Notes: generated by a model from the letters alone, not told the origin. Shown: positions 7,379-16,855, counted from the stretch's first letter. The stretch: DNA of 61,125 bases from an uncultured Flavobacteriaceae bacterium (GCA_905479835.1 CAJQNZ010000026.1:1-61125); one strand, 5' to 3'. Made by a program: numbers and translations.

Positions 7379-8818
7379 TTATTTATAACTTCTAGGTCCT
7401 AAAAAATTAACTGTCGTTGTTTCAATAAGGTTCTCTCTACTAAACACATCAATCATTAATTTATTTTTATCACCGCTCAATTGACTCTTATCAATCTCAA
7501 TAAATAAAGTTCCTTCTGCCAGTCCTTGTCCAGGAACTACGAAGTTATCCGAATTTGAAACCAATTTTATCTCTCCTTCATATTTTCGGAGTTTAAAATT
7601 GATATGGTCAATTTCTTCAGTTGTTTTATTGACCAATTTATAAGTAAACACATTGCTAATCATATCACCTTGTTTATGTTCAAACAATTGTCCTGGAAGT
7701 CTTAAAATTCTCGCTTCAACATCATTTCGCAACAACATCATTCCTGAAAGTACTCCTAACAAAATTACCAATACAGCCATATAACCTTTGAGCCTTGAGG
7801 TAAATTTAAATCTCTCTTTTTTCTCAATTTCGTCTTCACTTGCATAGCGTATCAAACCTTTAGGAAGATTAATACTCTCCATAATATGATCACATTCATC
7901 AATACATGCAGTACAATTTATACATTCAAGTTGTGTGCCATTTCTTATATCAATTCCTGTAGGACACACATTCACACATTGCATACAATCAATACAATCC
8001 CCATGTCCTAACTCCTTTCTATCTTCTTTTTTTCTGAATTTCTTCCTACCAATCTCTGCTTCTCCACGTACATGATCATAAGCAACAACTATAGATTTTT
8101 TATCCAATAAAACTCCTTGTAATCTTCCATAAGGACAAGCGATAATACATACTTGTTCTCTGAACCAAGCAAACACAAAATAAAAAACTCCTGTAAAAAT
8201 AATTAGTGGAAATAAAGTACCTAGATTATCCATCGGATTTCCTGTTACATATTTCAATAATTTATCACTACCTATTAAATAGGCTAAAAATACATTGGCA
8301 ATTAAAAATGAAATTACCAAAAAGACAAACCATTTCAACAATCGTTTTTTTATTTTTTCTGAATTCCATGGTTGCCTATCAAGTTTTATTTGTTTTCCTC
8401 TATCACCATCTATCCAATATTCAATTCTGCGAAAAACCATTTCCATAAAAATAGTCTGAGGACATATCCAACCACAGAAAATTCTTCCAAATCCAACTGT
8501 AAATAAAGTAACGAATACCACACCAATAATCATCGAAATAACTAACAAATGAAAATCTTGTGGCCAAAAAGGCATTCCAAAAATATTGAATCTACGTTCC
8601 AAAATATTGAACATCATAAACTGATTTCCATTAATCTTAATAAATGGAGAAAGCACTAAAAAAGTCAATAAAACATAACTGACAACTTTACGATACTCAT
8701 AAAACTTACCCATAGGTTTCTTAGGGAATACCCATGATCGATTCCCTTTCTCATCTATAGTTCCTATAGAATCTCTAAATATTTCATTCTCTGGAGTTTC
8801 CAAAATTTGTTTTGTCAA
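7379..8818 (-). CDS. ccoG: Cytochrome c oxidase accessory protein CcoG (FixG/RdxA)
   Basis: A 479-residue membrane iron-sulfur protein. It has membrane segments near 45-60, 90-110, 165-182, 203-220 and 343-361, conserved FCGWICPQT (C115/C119) and REQVCIIACPYGRLQ (C224/C228), then two ferredoxin clusters with Cys 275, 278, 281, 285 and 299, 302, 305, 309. The C-terminus (about 365-479) is an Ig-like periplasmic domain. CcoG is a cupric reductase that supplies Cu(I) for cbb3 assembly. It follows ccoP by 8 bp in the same operon. Length and domain order are normal for the family. Confidence 0.96.
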   Translation of the reverse strand: MTKQILETPENEIFRDSIGTIDEKGNRSWVFPKKPMGKFYEYRKVVSYVLLTFLVLSPFIKINGNQFMMFNILERRFNIFGMPFWPQDFHLLVISMIIGVVFVTLFTVGFGRIFCGWICPQTIFMEMVFRRIEYWIDGDRGKQIKLDRQPWNSEKIKKRLLKWFVFLVISFLIANVFLAYLIGSDKLLKYVTGNPMDNLGTLFPLIIFTGVFYFVFAWFREQVCIIACPYGRLQGVLLDKKSIVVAYDHVRGEAEIGRKKFRKKEDRKELGHGDCIDCMQCVNVCPTGIDIRNGTQLECINCTACIDECDHIMESINLPKGLIRYASEDEIEKKERFKFTSRLKGYMAVLVILLGVLSGMMLLRNDVEARILRLPGQLFEHKQGDMISNVFTYKLVNKTTEEIDHINFKLRKYEGEIKLVSNSDNFVVPGQGLAEGTLFIEIDKSQLSGDKNKLMIDVFSRENLIETTTVNFLGPRSYK

Positions 8819-8826
8819 ATAAATTA

Positions 8827-9681
8827 TTATTGAACCTGCTCAATCCATATTTCACCTTCAGCTGCCTTCGGTTCGGCTGGAGTAGTACCTTGAAATTGCA
8901 ATAAATAACTTGAAACTTGAGCAATCTCTAAAGGTTTTAAACTTTGTTTCCAAGCAATCATACCTTTTCCATCTCGACCACCTTCAGAAACTGTTTTAAA
9001 TACATTCTTAATACCTCCTCCAAGAATCCAATTTTCATCTGTAAGATTTGGCCCTATACCTCCACCTCCATCAACTTTATGACAAGCAACACAGTTCAAA
9101 TCATATAATTTCTTCCCTGCACTTAAATCAGATTCTTCAGTAAGTACTTTAACTGTATTAAAATCAACTAAGTTTTTAGCAGTCTTTTTATATTCTTCAA
9201 TGGCTATTTTTGCCTCTACATATTCTGTTTCAAGTTCAGTATATTGATTCTCACCATTGAACACATGGTATTTAGTCAAATAAAATACTGCAAAAACAAT
9301 AGATGCATAAAATCCATATTTCCACCAAGGCGGAAGATTATTATCCAATTCACGGATTCCATCATAATTATGATCTAATATAATTTCATGCTCTTCTTCA
9401 ATTGGTCTGTTTTTACCAACAAGCTTAGTATAAGCAGCACTCAACCAATCATTTTGAGTTTCATATTTCTCTTTCTCTTCTTTAGATAGTTTTTCAAAAC
9501 GAGTTTCATGAAGATCTTTAACTATTTTCCCGTTCATAAGAATCGTTATAATTAAAACTCCAATAGCTATTACTATTTCAGGTCTTTTAACATAATCCAA
9601 TGCGTTCAATGGGTTAGAAATATACCAGAGAGTTGTCAAAACGATTATAACAAATAAGAATGTTTTTAGATATGATTTCAT
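8827..9681 (-). CDS. ccoP: cbb3-type cytochrome c oxidase subunit III, mono-haem form
   Basis: A 284-residue subunit with two N-terminal membrane helices, the CcoP signature YDGIRELDNNLPPWWKYGF at 106-124 and a third helix to about 138. One c-type cytochrome domain follows, with haem motif C197-V-A-C200-H201 and a likely distal Met at 241. Proteobacterial CcoP has two CxxCH motifs; only one is present here, and a long acidic linker (about 145-185) occupies the place of the first. It passes electrons to the CcoN catalytic subunit. Its start overlaps the ccoQ stop by 4 bp. Confidence 0.95.
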   Translation of the reverse strand: MKSYLKTFLFVIIVLTTLWYISNPLNALDYVKRPEIVIAIGVLIITILMNGKIVKDLHETRFEKLSKEEKEKYETQNDWLSAAYTKLVGKNRPIEEEHEIILDHNYDGIRELDNNLPPWWKYGFYASIVFAVFYLTKYHVFNGENQYTELETEYVEAKIAIEEYKKTAKNLVDFNTVKVLTEESDLSAGKKLYDLNCVACHKVDGGGGIGPNLTDENWILGGGIKNVFKTVSEGGRDGKGMIAWKQSLKPLEIAQVSSYLLQFQGTTPAEPKAAEGEIWIEQVQ

Positions 9682-9872
9682 AATTCTTCAGTATTAGAGT
9701 TATTCAATTTTTCAAAAGGTATATTACTGACTTCATTGATATATTCTTTTTTGGCAGTGAAAACCCACCAAAATAGCACTACGAAAAAAGTGAAAAATAT
9801 CATTAATGAAATCAAAGGGTATATTTCAATCCCAGTGATACTTTCCATATGGTTTTTTACAAATTTTAACAT
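9678..9872 (-). CDS. ccoQ: CcoQ/FixQ-like small cbb3 oxidase subunit
   Basis: A 64-residue single-pass membrane protein (helix about residues 19-41, ending FFVVLFWWVFTAKKEY) placed between ccoNO and ccoP. Its position, size and aromatic-rich helix followed by a charged tail match CcoQ, which stabilises the cbb3 complex. The start lies 3 bp after the ccoNO stop, and the end overlaps ccoP, indicating coupled translation. Assignment rests mainly on context because CcoQ sequences diverge strongly. Confidence 0.82.
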   Translation of the reverse strand: MLKFVKNHMESITGIEIYPLISLMIFFTFFVVLFWWVFTAKKEYINEVSNIPFEKLNNSNTEEL

Positions 9873-9875
9873 AAC

Positions 9876-12053
9876 TTATTTTTTTACGGTTTCTTTTACT
9901 TTTATATCTGTACCCAATCGCTGTAAATATGCGATTAGTGCAACAATTTCTCTATCTCTCATTTCAATAAAATCATCTCCTCCAGCAAGTTTGTCGGATT
10001 CATAACTCGATGCAAAATCAGGATCAGCATACAAGTTTTTTTCAATCTGAATTCCTTGTTCTGTCATACTCTGTTGAGCATTCGCAATTTCTTCTTCTGT
10101 ATACGGAACACCTAGAGAAACCATTACTTTCATTTTTGCTTCCGTTTGTGTTTTATCCAGTTTATCTCGGATTATCCATTGATATGCAGGCATGATAGAA
10201 CCACTCGAAGTACTTTGTGGATCGTACATATGATTTAAATGCCAATTGTCAGAATATTTCCCTCCGATTCTATGTAAATCTGGGCCTGTCCTTTTAGAAC
10301 CCCATAAAAATGGATGATCATAAACAAACTCTCCTGCTTTAGAATATTCACCATATCGTTCAACTTCACTTCTGAAAGGGCGTATCATCTGTGAGTGACA
10401 TCCTACACATCCTTCTCGTATGTAAAGATCTCTTCCTTCGAGTTCAAGTGGTGTATAAGGTTTTACACTACTGATTGTTGGGATGTTAGATTTTACTAGA
10501 ATAGTTGGAACTATTTGTACAATCCCTCCTATTAAAATTGCAATCGTTGCATAAATAGTAAGCCTGATAGGCTTACGCTCAAGCCACGCATGCCAACCTT
10601 CTCCTTTAACTCTTCTTTTAGAAACTTTCTGTAAAGCAGCTGCTTCTGCCAATTCATCTTCAACAGTATTTCCTTTTCTGATTGTCAAAACAATATTATA
10701 AGCCAATATGAACATACCTATTATAAACATGGAACCTCCTATTGCTCGCATCCAATACATTGGTACTATTTCAGAAACAGTCTCCAAGAAATTACCATAG
10801 GTCAATGTTCCATCTGGATTGAATTGTTTCCACATACTTGCTTGAACAAATCCTGCAACATACATTGGCAACGCATATAATATAATTCCTAATGTTCCTA
10901 TCCAGAAATGAAGATTGGCCAGTTTTATAGAATATAGTTTGGTCTTAAAAAGTCTAGGCACCAACCAATATATCATCCCGAAAGCAAAAAATCCATTCCA
11001 TGCTAAAGCTCCAACATGAACGTGTGCAATAATCCAATCTGTAAAATGGGCTATTGCATTTACATTTTTAAGTGAAAGCATCGGGCCTTCAAATGTTGCC
11101 ATTCCATAACCAGTAATTGCAACAACCATAAATTTTAAAACAGGATCTGTACGCACTTTGTCCCAAGCACCTCTGAGTGTAAGCAATCCATTTATCATTC
11201 CTCCCCAAGAAGGCATTAATAACATAATTGAAAATGCAACTCCTAAGTTTTGTGCCCATTCTGGTAGCGCAGTATATAATAAATGATGAGGGCCTGCCCA
11301 TATATAAATAAATATCAATGACCAAAAATGCACAATTGATAAACGATATGAATAAACAGGTCTATTAGCCGCTTTAGGTACAAAATAATACATCAATCCT
11401 AAAAAAGGCGTTGTTAAAAAGAATGCTACGGCATTATGACCATACCACCATTGTACCAATGCATCTTGAACTCCTGCATAAACGGAATAACTTTTCAATC
11501 CGCTTACTGGCAATGCCAAACTGTTGAAAATATGTAGTACAGCAACGGTGACAAATGTTGCTAAATAAAACCATATAGCAACATACATATGTCGTTGTCT
11601 TCTTTTTAAGATTGTTCCAATAAGATTTATTCCAAAAGCAACCCAAATAATAGCAATAGCAATATCAAATGGCCATTCCAATTCTGCATATTCTTTGGAA
11701 GTAGTATATCCTAATGGTAATGATATAGCCGCTCCAACAATTATTACTTGCCAACCCCAAAAATTAATTTTGCTCAATAAATCACTGAACATTCGTGCTT
11801 TTAACAATCGTTGCGTAGAATAATAAACTCCAGCAAAAATTGCATTCCCTACAAATGCGAAAATAACAGCATTGGTATGTAATGGTCTTAAACGACCAAA
11901 ACTTAACCAAGAAATTCCATCAGTAACGTTTGGAAAAATAAACATAAATGCCAGCAGTAAACCTATTGACATACCTACGATTCCCCAAATAATGGTTGCG
12001 TAAATAAAATTTTTAACGACCTTATTATCGTAATAAAACTTTTGTAACTCCAT
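9876..12053 (-). CDS. ccoN: cbb3-type cytochrome c oxidase, fused subunits I and II (CcoN-CcoO)
   Basis: A 725-residue fusion. Residues 1-460 form the 12-helix CcoN catalytic subunit: RLRPLHTNA with a haem-ligand His at 59, WWYGHNAVAFF (H206) and GPHHLLY (H256/H257) for CuB, and HVHVG (H345/H347) for the haems. A linker and one helix (about 498-518) lead to the CcoO mono-haem cytochrome c with C549-V-G-C552-H553-SQMIRP. The enzyme reduces O2 with high affinity while pumping protons and supports growth at low oxygen. Fused CcoNO is usual in Bacteroidetes. It follows ccoS by 12 bp. Confidence 0.97.
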   Translation of the reverse strand: MELQKFYYDNKVVKNFIYATIIWGIVGMSIGLLLAFMFIFPNVTDGISWLSFGRLRPLHTNAVIFAFVGNAIFAGVYYSTQRLLKARMFSDLLSKINFWGWQVIIVGAAISLPLGYTTSKEYAELEWPFDIAIAIIWVAFGINLIGTILKRRQRHMYVAIWFYLATFVTVAVLHIFNSLALPVSGLKSYSVYAGVQDALVQWWYGHNAVAFFLTTPFLGLMYYFVPKAANRPVYSYRLSIVHFWSLIFIYIWAGPHHLLYTALPEWAQNLGVAFSIMLLMPSWGGMINGLLTLRGAWDKVRTDPVLKFMVVAITGYGMATFEGPMLSLKNVNAIAHFTDWIIAHVHVGALAWNGFFAFGMIYWLVPRLFKTKLYSIKLANLHFWIGTLGIILYALPMYVAGFVQASMWKQFNPDGTLTYGNFLETVSEIVPMYWMRAIGGSMFIIGMFILAYNIVLTIRKGNTVEDELAEAAALQKVSKRRVKGEGWHAWLERKPIRLTIYATIAILIGGIVQIVPTILVKSNIPTISSVKPYTPLELEGRDLYIREGCVGCHSQMIRPFRSEVERYGEYSKAGEFVYDHPFLWGSKRTGPDLHRIGGKYSDNWHLNHMYDPQSTSSGSIMPAYQWIIRDKLDKTQTEAKMKVMVSLGVPYTEEEIANAQQSMTEQGIQIEKNLYADPDFASSYESDKLAGGDDFIEMRDREIVALIAYLQRLGTDIKVKETVKK

Positions 12054-12065
12054 AATAATTAATTG

Positions 12066-12251
12066 TTAGTCTGTTTTAGTTTGAATTGTTTTTTTTGGTT
12101 TTTCTTTAACGAGTTCGTCTTCAAAAAGCATTCGTATGGAAGGTGTATAACTATCATCGTATTGGCCACTTCTTACTGCTATTATAAAAGCAATAAAAAA
12201 AATAACAGCAACACTAATACTGATAATCAATAACATATATATAACGCTCAT
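12066..12251 (-). CDS. ccoS: cbb3-type cytochrome oxidase assembly protein CcoS
   Basis: A 61-residue single-helix protein: MSVIYMLLIISISVAVIFFIAFIIAV followed by RSGQYDDSYTPSIRMLFEDE. The WAVRSGQYDDxxxPxxRILFDD-type segment after the helix is diagnostic of CcoS, which is needed to insert cofactors into the cbb3 oxidase. It is the first gene of the ccoS-NO-Q-P-G-H operon, just downstream of an Fnr-type promoter. Confidence 0.95.
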   Translation of the reverse strand: MSVIYMLLIISISVAVIFFIAFIIAVRSGQYDDSYTPSIRMLFEDELVKEKPKKTIQTKTD

Positions 12252-12272
12252 ACCCTACTTGAAGTTATGGTT

Positions 12273-12316
12273 CAAAAATATATTTATTCAGAAAAATAAA
12301 ACATGACATATATCAT
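12273..12316 (-). promoter_or_regulatory. Fnr-type operator plus -7 element driving the cco operon
   Basis: ATGAC-ATAT-ATCAT lies at 12303-12316 inside a longer near-palindrome that continues as AAAACATGA/TCATGTTTT. On the minus strand, exactly 22 bp separate it from TATTTTTG at 12280-12273, a full TAnnTTTG match. The ccoS start is 21 bp further. The operator centre is about -42 relative to the predicted transcription start, so low-oxygen activation of the oxidase operon by an Fnr-type protein is predicted. Confidence 0.8.
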
Positions 12317-12327
12317 GTTTTATGATA

Positions 12328-13695
12328 TTAAATTGTCATTGAAAAAAGTTGAGTCTGAGGATTGTTTTTTTGTAAATATTTATCAAACGCCATACATACA
12401 TTTCTTACAAAAGGTCTTGCTAAATCTGGTACTGTCAATGAGTTATCATTGTTTAAATAAACGAGACCATCCTTCTCCATTTCTCTGAGTAATAAAATAC
12501 TTTTTTCTATATTTTTTATTTTGAAATTTTGATCATTCCAAGAAGTTGAAAATCGACACATAATATTTAATATATGCTGTCGGATTACCAAATCTTCATT
12601 TGATAAAATATGTCCTCTAAAAACAGGAATTTCACCTGAGTTCACCACTCTTTGATACGCTTTAACTGTTTTTACATTTTGTGCAAATCCATACCATGAA
12701 TCTGATATTGAAGACATCCCAAGACCGATCATCAGTTGTGTTTTATTAGCAGTATATCCCATAAAATTTCTATGCAGAGATTTGTCCAGAGTCGCTTTAT
12801 AAAGGCTATCCTTTTTTAATGCAAAATGATCCATTCCTATTTCTTCATATCCAAAATCGGAAAACAATTTCTTACCTACTTCATACAATCCTCTTTTCAC
12901 TTTGTCTTTAGGTAAATCTTCTTCTTTAAATCCTCGCTGACCTACCCCTTTTACCCAAGGAACATGCGCATAACTATAAAAAGAAATTCTATCAGGTAAA
13001 AGTTTTTTTGTCTTATTAACACTATCAATAATGCTTTCAAGTGTTTGAAATGGCAACCCAAATATCAAGTCATGGCTTATTGATGTATAGCCAATTTCTC
13101 TTGACCATTCAGTCACTTTTTTTACTTGCTCAAATGATTGCATGCGATGAATTGCCTTTTGAACTTTTTTATCATAATCTTGCACGCCATAACTCACTCT
13201 TGTAAAACCTAAATTATAAAGTGTCAGTAATTGTTCTTTGGTTGTGTTATTGGGATGTCCTTCAAAACTAAACTCATAATAAGGATGTTTTTCAGCATGT
13301 AAGAACAACCCATTTATTAATTTTTCTAAGTTTTTACTTGAAAAAAAAGTAGGTGTTCCTCCTCCTAAATGCAATTCTTTTATAATCGGTTTTTCATCAA
13401 CCAAATCAATATATAATTTCCATTCTTTTAATACAGTAGTAATATATTCTTCTTCAACAGAATGTCTTTTAGTAATATGTTTATGACAAGCACAAAATGT
13501 ACATAAACTTTCACAAAATGGTAAATGGATATATAGACTTATGCCTTCTGATAAATTACTTTCTATAAATGATTTTTGAAAAGAAGAAATCCATTTCTCT
13601 TTTGAAAAACTATCTATATCCCAATATGGAACTGTTGGATAACTAGTATATCTAGGTCCTGGTATATTGTATTTTGTAATTAATGAATTTTTCAT
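12328..13695 (-). CDS. hemN: Oxygen-independent coproporphyrinogen III oxidase
   Basis: A 455-residue radical-SAM enzyme. IPGPRYTSYPTVPYW at 11-25 is a HemN hallmark, and the cluster-binding cysteines are C61-x3-C65-x2-C68 with C70 next, as in HemN's CxxxCxxCxC. HLGGGTPTFF and YGVQDYDKKVQKAIHR support the call. It converts coproporphyrinogen III to protoporphyrinogen IX without O2, allowing haem synthesis for the cbb3 oxidase when oxygen is low. It begins 2 bp after ccoI ends, so it should share the ccoI promoter with its Fnr-type operator. Confidence 0.96.
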   Translation of the reverse strand: MKNSLITKYNIPGPRYTSYPTVPYWDIDSFSKEKWISSFQKSFIESNLSEGISLYIHLPFCESLCTFCACHKHITKRHSVEEEYITTVLKEWKLYIDLVDEKPIIKELHLGGGTPTFFSSKNLEKLINGLFLHAEKHPYYEFSFEGHPNNTTKEQLLTLYNLGFTRVSYGVQDYDKKVQKAIHRMQSFEQVKKVTEWSREIGYTSISHDLIFGLPFQTLESIIDSVNKTKKLLPDRISFYSYAHVPWVKGVGQRGFKEEDLPKDKVKRGLYEVGKKLFSDFGYEEIGMDHFALKKDSLYKATLDKSLHRNFMGYTANKTQLMIGLGMSSISDSWYGFAQNVKTVKAYQRVVNSGEIPVFRGHILSNEDLVIRQHILNIMCRFSTSWNDQNFKIKNIEKSILLLREMEKDGLVYLNNDNSLTVPDLARPFVRNVCMAFDKYLQKNNPQTQLFSMTI

Positions 13696-13697
13696 TC

Positions 13698-16070
13698 TTA
13701 TTTAATTTTATTTCCAATAATAGTTGTCATCAATGTTGTAAACACAACAATACTTATAGAACTTAAAGGCATTAGGATTGCTGCAATCACAGGAGATAAC
13801 TGTCCTGTTACAGCAAAATAAAGTCCAATGATATTGTACATAAAAGACAATACGAAACTCATTTTTATGATTTTAATGGCACTTTTTGATGCTTTAATAA
13901 ATTTATTTAATTGACTGAATTTTGAAGCATCCATAATAATATCACATGCTGGAGAAAACACATTTATGTTTTCTGAAATTGAAATTCCTACATCACTTTG
14001 AGCCAATGCTCCAGCATCATTTAAACCATCCCCAATCATTAGAACCTTTGCTCCTTCAGATTGATGGTGTTTAATATATTCTAATTTTTCAGTTGGTTTC
14101 TGATTGAATATTAATTTGGTTTTAGATGGTAATAACTTTTTTAAGTTTTCATATTCTCCTTCATTATCTCCAGATAAGATTACTAAATCATAGTTGCGTT
14201 TCAAACTCTTGAATAGTTTAGAAACTCCTTTTCTATACTTATTAAAAAATGTGTATTTCCCTTTATAAACGTCATTTGAACTTATATGAACCGTAGTGTT
14301 TAAAACAGATGTATTATGGTTATGGCCAATAAAATTAGCTGAACCAATTTTCATTGTGTCGTTATTATAAGACGCTTCTATTCCTTTTCCAATGTGTTCT
14401 TCAAAATAGTTTAAAGAAATAATATTATGTTCTTCCAGTAAATCATACAATGATCTACTCAAAGGATGATTTGAACCACGAAGCGAATTTTTAAGCAAGA
14501 CTTCTTCATTTCCACTTAATTTATCTCCATTATAAGTTACTGTGCTTTCTTGATTGGTAGTAATTGTACCAGTTTTATCAAAAATGATGGTGTCAACCAT
14601 TCCCAATTGTTCTAAAACTGTAGCGTTCTTAACATAAAAATTTAATTTTCCGAAAATTCGCAATAAATTTCCATAAGTAAAAGGTGCCGACAATGCTATC
14701 GCACATGGACAAGCAATTATCAATACAGCCGTAAATACATTAATTGCTTTTGATGCATCGTAAAGTAACCAAAATGTAGTTGCTATAATTGAAATCGATA
14801 GTATAGCAATTGTAAAATGTTTACTGATTGAATTGGTCAATGTAGTAAAAGAAGTCGTTTTGTTTTTATTAAAAACATCATTACTCCATAATTGTGTCAA
14901 GTAACTTTGCTCAACCGATTTCAATGCCTCAATCTCAATAACTCCTGATATTTGCTTTCCACCAGCAAAAATTTTATCTCCAGATGATTTTCGAACACTC
15001 TCAGATTCACCTGTGACAAAACTATAATCTAGAGATGCATTACCATTAATTAAAATTGCGTCTACTGGTATTAACTCTTGATTTCTGATGAGTAACCTAT
15101 CCCCTTTTTGAATATCATACACTTGAATTGGTATTTCAATTCCTGAAGTAATTTTAGTTATAGCAATAGGAAAATAGGATTTATAATCACGTTCAAATGA
15201 CAAAAAAGAATAGGTTTTTTGTTGGAAAAATTTTCCTACTAATAGAAAGAAAACCAAACCAGTAAGGCTGTCAAAAAAACCAGTTCCCAATTCAAATAAA
15301 ATTTCAACTGTACTTCTTATAAACAATACTAAAATTCCTAACGCAATTGGAACATCAATATTTAAAAATCTTGAAGTAAGACCTTTATATGCCGATATAA
15401 AATAATCTTGTGCGGAATAAAAAACAACTGGAATTGAGAAAGTAAACATCAACCAGCGAAAAGTGGACTTGTATTTATCAATCCAAAATCCATCATCTTG
15501 AAAATACTCAGGAAAAGATAAAAACATCACATTCCCAAAGGCAAAACCAGCAATCCCTAATTTGTAAATAATACTTCTATCAATACTTTTAATGTCTTTG
15601 TTATAATTCTCAAGACTTATATATGGTTCATATCCTATTGAAGAGAGCAATAAAACAACTTCTTTAAGAGAGTTTTCTTTATAATTATATGCTATCCTTA
15701 CTTTTTTAGTCCCAAAATTTACTTGTGAAAATGAAATACCAGAAGATAGTTTATTAAGGTTTTCTAAAATCCAAATACAAGAACTACAATGAATATGCGG
15801 AATATGAAGCGTAACTATTTGAGTTTTTTCATCATTAAATTCGATTAGTTTATCAACAATAGTACCATCAGAAAGAAAATCATATTTTCCTTCAATTTCT
15901 TTAGGAATTGCTCCGGGAAAGGACTCAAAATCATAATAGCAAGTCAATTCATTTTCAGAAAATATCTCGAACACAGTTTTACAACCATTACAACAGAAAG
16001 ATTTTTCTTGAAATGAGATTAAATTTTGCCTACAATCATCACCACAGTGGAAACATGTTTTATGTTCCAT
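13698..16070 (-). CDS. ccoI: Copper-translocating P-type ATPase CcoI/FixI
   Basis: A 790-residue P1B ATPase. The N-terminal extension carries a Cys-rich zinc-finger-like segment (C6, C9, C13, C26, C27, C30), typical of Bacteroidetes CcoI, then an HMA domain with C95-S-S-C98. Eight helices include the metal site C454-P-C456; the catalytic D498-K-T-G-T, HP motif near 535 and G680-D-G-x-N-D are intact. It exports Cu(I) for CuB of the cbb3 oxidase. It is divergent from the Crp/Fnr gene, with an Fnr-type operator between them, and forms an operon with hemN. Confidence 0.96.
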   Translation of the reverse strand: MEHKTCFHCGDDCRQNLISFQEKSFCCNGCKTVFEIFSENELTCYYDFESFPGAIPKEIEGKYDFLSDGTIVDKLIEFNDEKTQIVTLHIPHIHCSSCIWILENLNKLSSGISFSQVNFGTKKVRIAYNYKENSLKEVVLLLSSIGYEPYISLENYNKDIKSIDRSIIYKLGIAGFAFGNVMFLSFPEYFQDDGFWIDKYKSTFRWLMFTFSIPVVFYSAQDYFISAYKGLTSRFLNIDVPIALGILVLFIRSTVEILFELGTGFFDSLTGLVFFLLVGKFFQQKTYSFLSFERDYKSYFPIAITKITSGIEIPIQVYDIQKGDRLLIRNQELIPVDAILINGNASLDYSFVTGESESVRKSSGDKIFAGGKQISGVIEIEALKSVEQSYLTQLWSNDVFNKNKTTSFTTLTNSISKHFTIAILSISIIATTFWLLYDASKAINVFTAVLIIACPCAIALSAPFTYGNLLRIFGKLNFYVKNATVLEQLGMVDTIIFDKTGTITTNQESTVTYNGDKLSGNEEVLLKNSLRGSNHPLSRSLYDLLEEHNIISLNYFEEHIGKGIEASYNNDTMKIGSANFIGHNHNTSVLNTTVHISSNDVYKGKYTFFNKYRKGVSKLFKSLKRNYDLVILSGDNEGEYENLKKLLPSKTKLIFNQKPTEKLEYIKHHQSEGAKVLMIGDGLNDAGALAQSDVGISISENINVFSPACDIIMDASKFSQLNKFIKASKSAIKIIKMSFVLSFMYNIIGLYFAVTGQLSPVIAAILMPLSSISIVVFTTLMTTIIGNKIK

Positions 16071-16095
16071 ATTATTTGCTCGTTTATACCTGTAG

Positions 16096-16139
16096 CAAAT
16101 ATTTTAAATGTTTTTCTTTATAAATATGATTTATATCAT
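16096..16139 (-). promoter_or_regulatory. Fnr-type operator plus -7 element between ccoI and fnr-like gene
   Basis: A perfect inverted repeat ATGAT-TTAT-ATCAT lies at 16126-16139. Towards ccoI, after 22 bp, AATATTTG occupies 16103-16096, the same position as the TAnnTTTG elements at the other sites, although its first base differs from consensus. The ccoI start is 25 bp beyond. Towards the regulator gene, the operator ends 32 bp before its start codon and no clear -7 element is seen at matching spacing, so it may repress rather than activate that gene. Confidence 0.72.
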
Positions 16140-16171
16140 GTTTTCATTATTTTTACAAAACAAATCTAACT

Positions 16172-16855
16172 ATGAGTAATTGCCAACATTGCATCGCAAG
16201 ACAATTTAATTCAATGAATTCCTTAACTAAAGAAGAATTAAAACATATTTCTCAATGTAAAAAAGACAAAGTTTATAAAAAAGGGGATGTCGTTTTTAAC
16301 GAAGGTTATGTACTTAATGGTGTTTATTGTGTAAGGAGCGGAATCTGTAAATTAACTAAATTAAATGCTAATGGAAATGAGCAGACCGTAAAACTTCTTG
16401 GAGTTGGTGATCTTATTGGACAACGTTCAATCATAAGTAATGATAAGACCAATTTAAGCGCTGTTGCTTTAAATGATCTTGAGTTGTGCTTTGTCCCAAA
16501 ACAAGAAATTCTTAAAGGATTACAGAATAATAGAGATTTCTCACTTGATGTTCTGCAACACATGGCTCATGATTTAAAAGATATTGAAGAAGATTTAGTA
16601 AATATGGCACAGAAATCTGTAAAACAACGTTTATCTAAAACATTATTATATATTCATAAAAGTTTTGGAACAGATCAAGATGGATATTTAAATGCGATGC
16701 TATCTAGAGAAGATTATGCCAACATTGTAGGAACTGCGACCGAATCTGCAATCCGTATTTTATCACAATTTAAAAAAGACGGGTATATCTCTACCTCTGG
16801 GAAACATATTAAAATTGAAGATTATGAAGGCTTAAAAAAACTAAACACTCTTTAA
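16172..16855 (+). CDS. Crp/Fnr family transcriptional regulator (Fnr-like)
   Basis: A 227-residue regulator with a cyclic-nucleotide-type beta-roll (about 20-125), dimer helix (about 125-160) and winged helix-turn-helix (about 165-220). The recognition helix TATESAIRILSQF has E191 and R195 aligned with the Glu/Arg pair that reads the GA core in Fnr and Crp; the Ser of E. coli FNR is replaced by Ile194. N-terminal C4-x2-C7 and C29, with more Cys at 53, 59 and 106, could hold an oxygen-sensing Fe-S cluster, but the spacing differs from E. coli FNR. Location next to ccoI and the matching operators makes it the probable regulator. Confidence 0.92.
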   Translation: MSNCQHCIARQFNSMNSLTKEELKHISQCKKDKVYKKGDVVFNEGYVLNGVYCVRSGICKLTKLNANGNEQTVKLLGVGDLIGQRSIISNDKTNLSAVALNDLELCFVPKQEILKGLQNNRDFSLDVLQHMAHDLKDIEEDLVNMAQKSVKQRLSKTLLYIHKSFGTDQDGYLNAMLSREDYANIVGTATESAIRILSQFKKDGYISTSGKHIKIEDYEGLKKLNTL

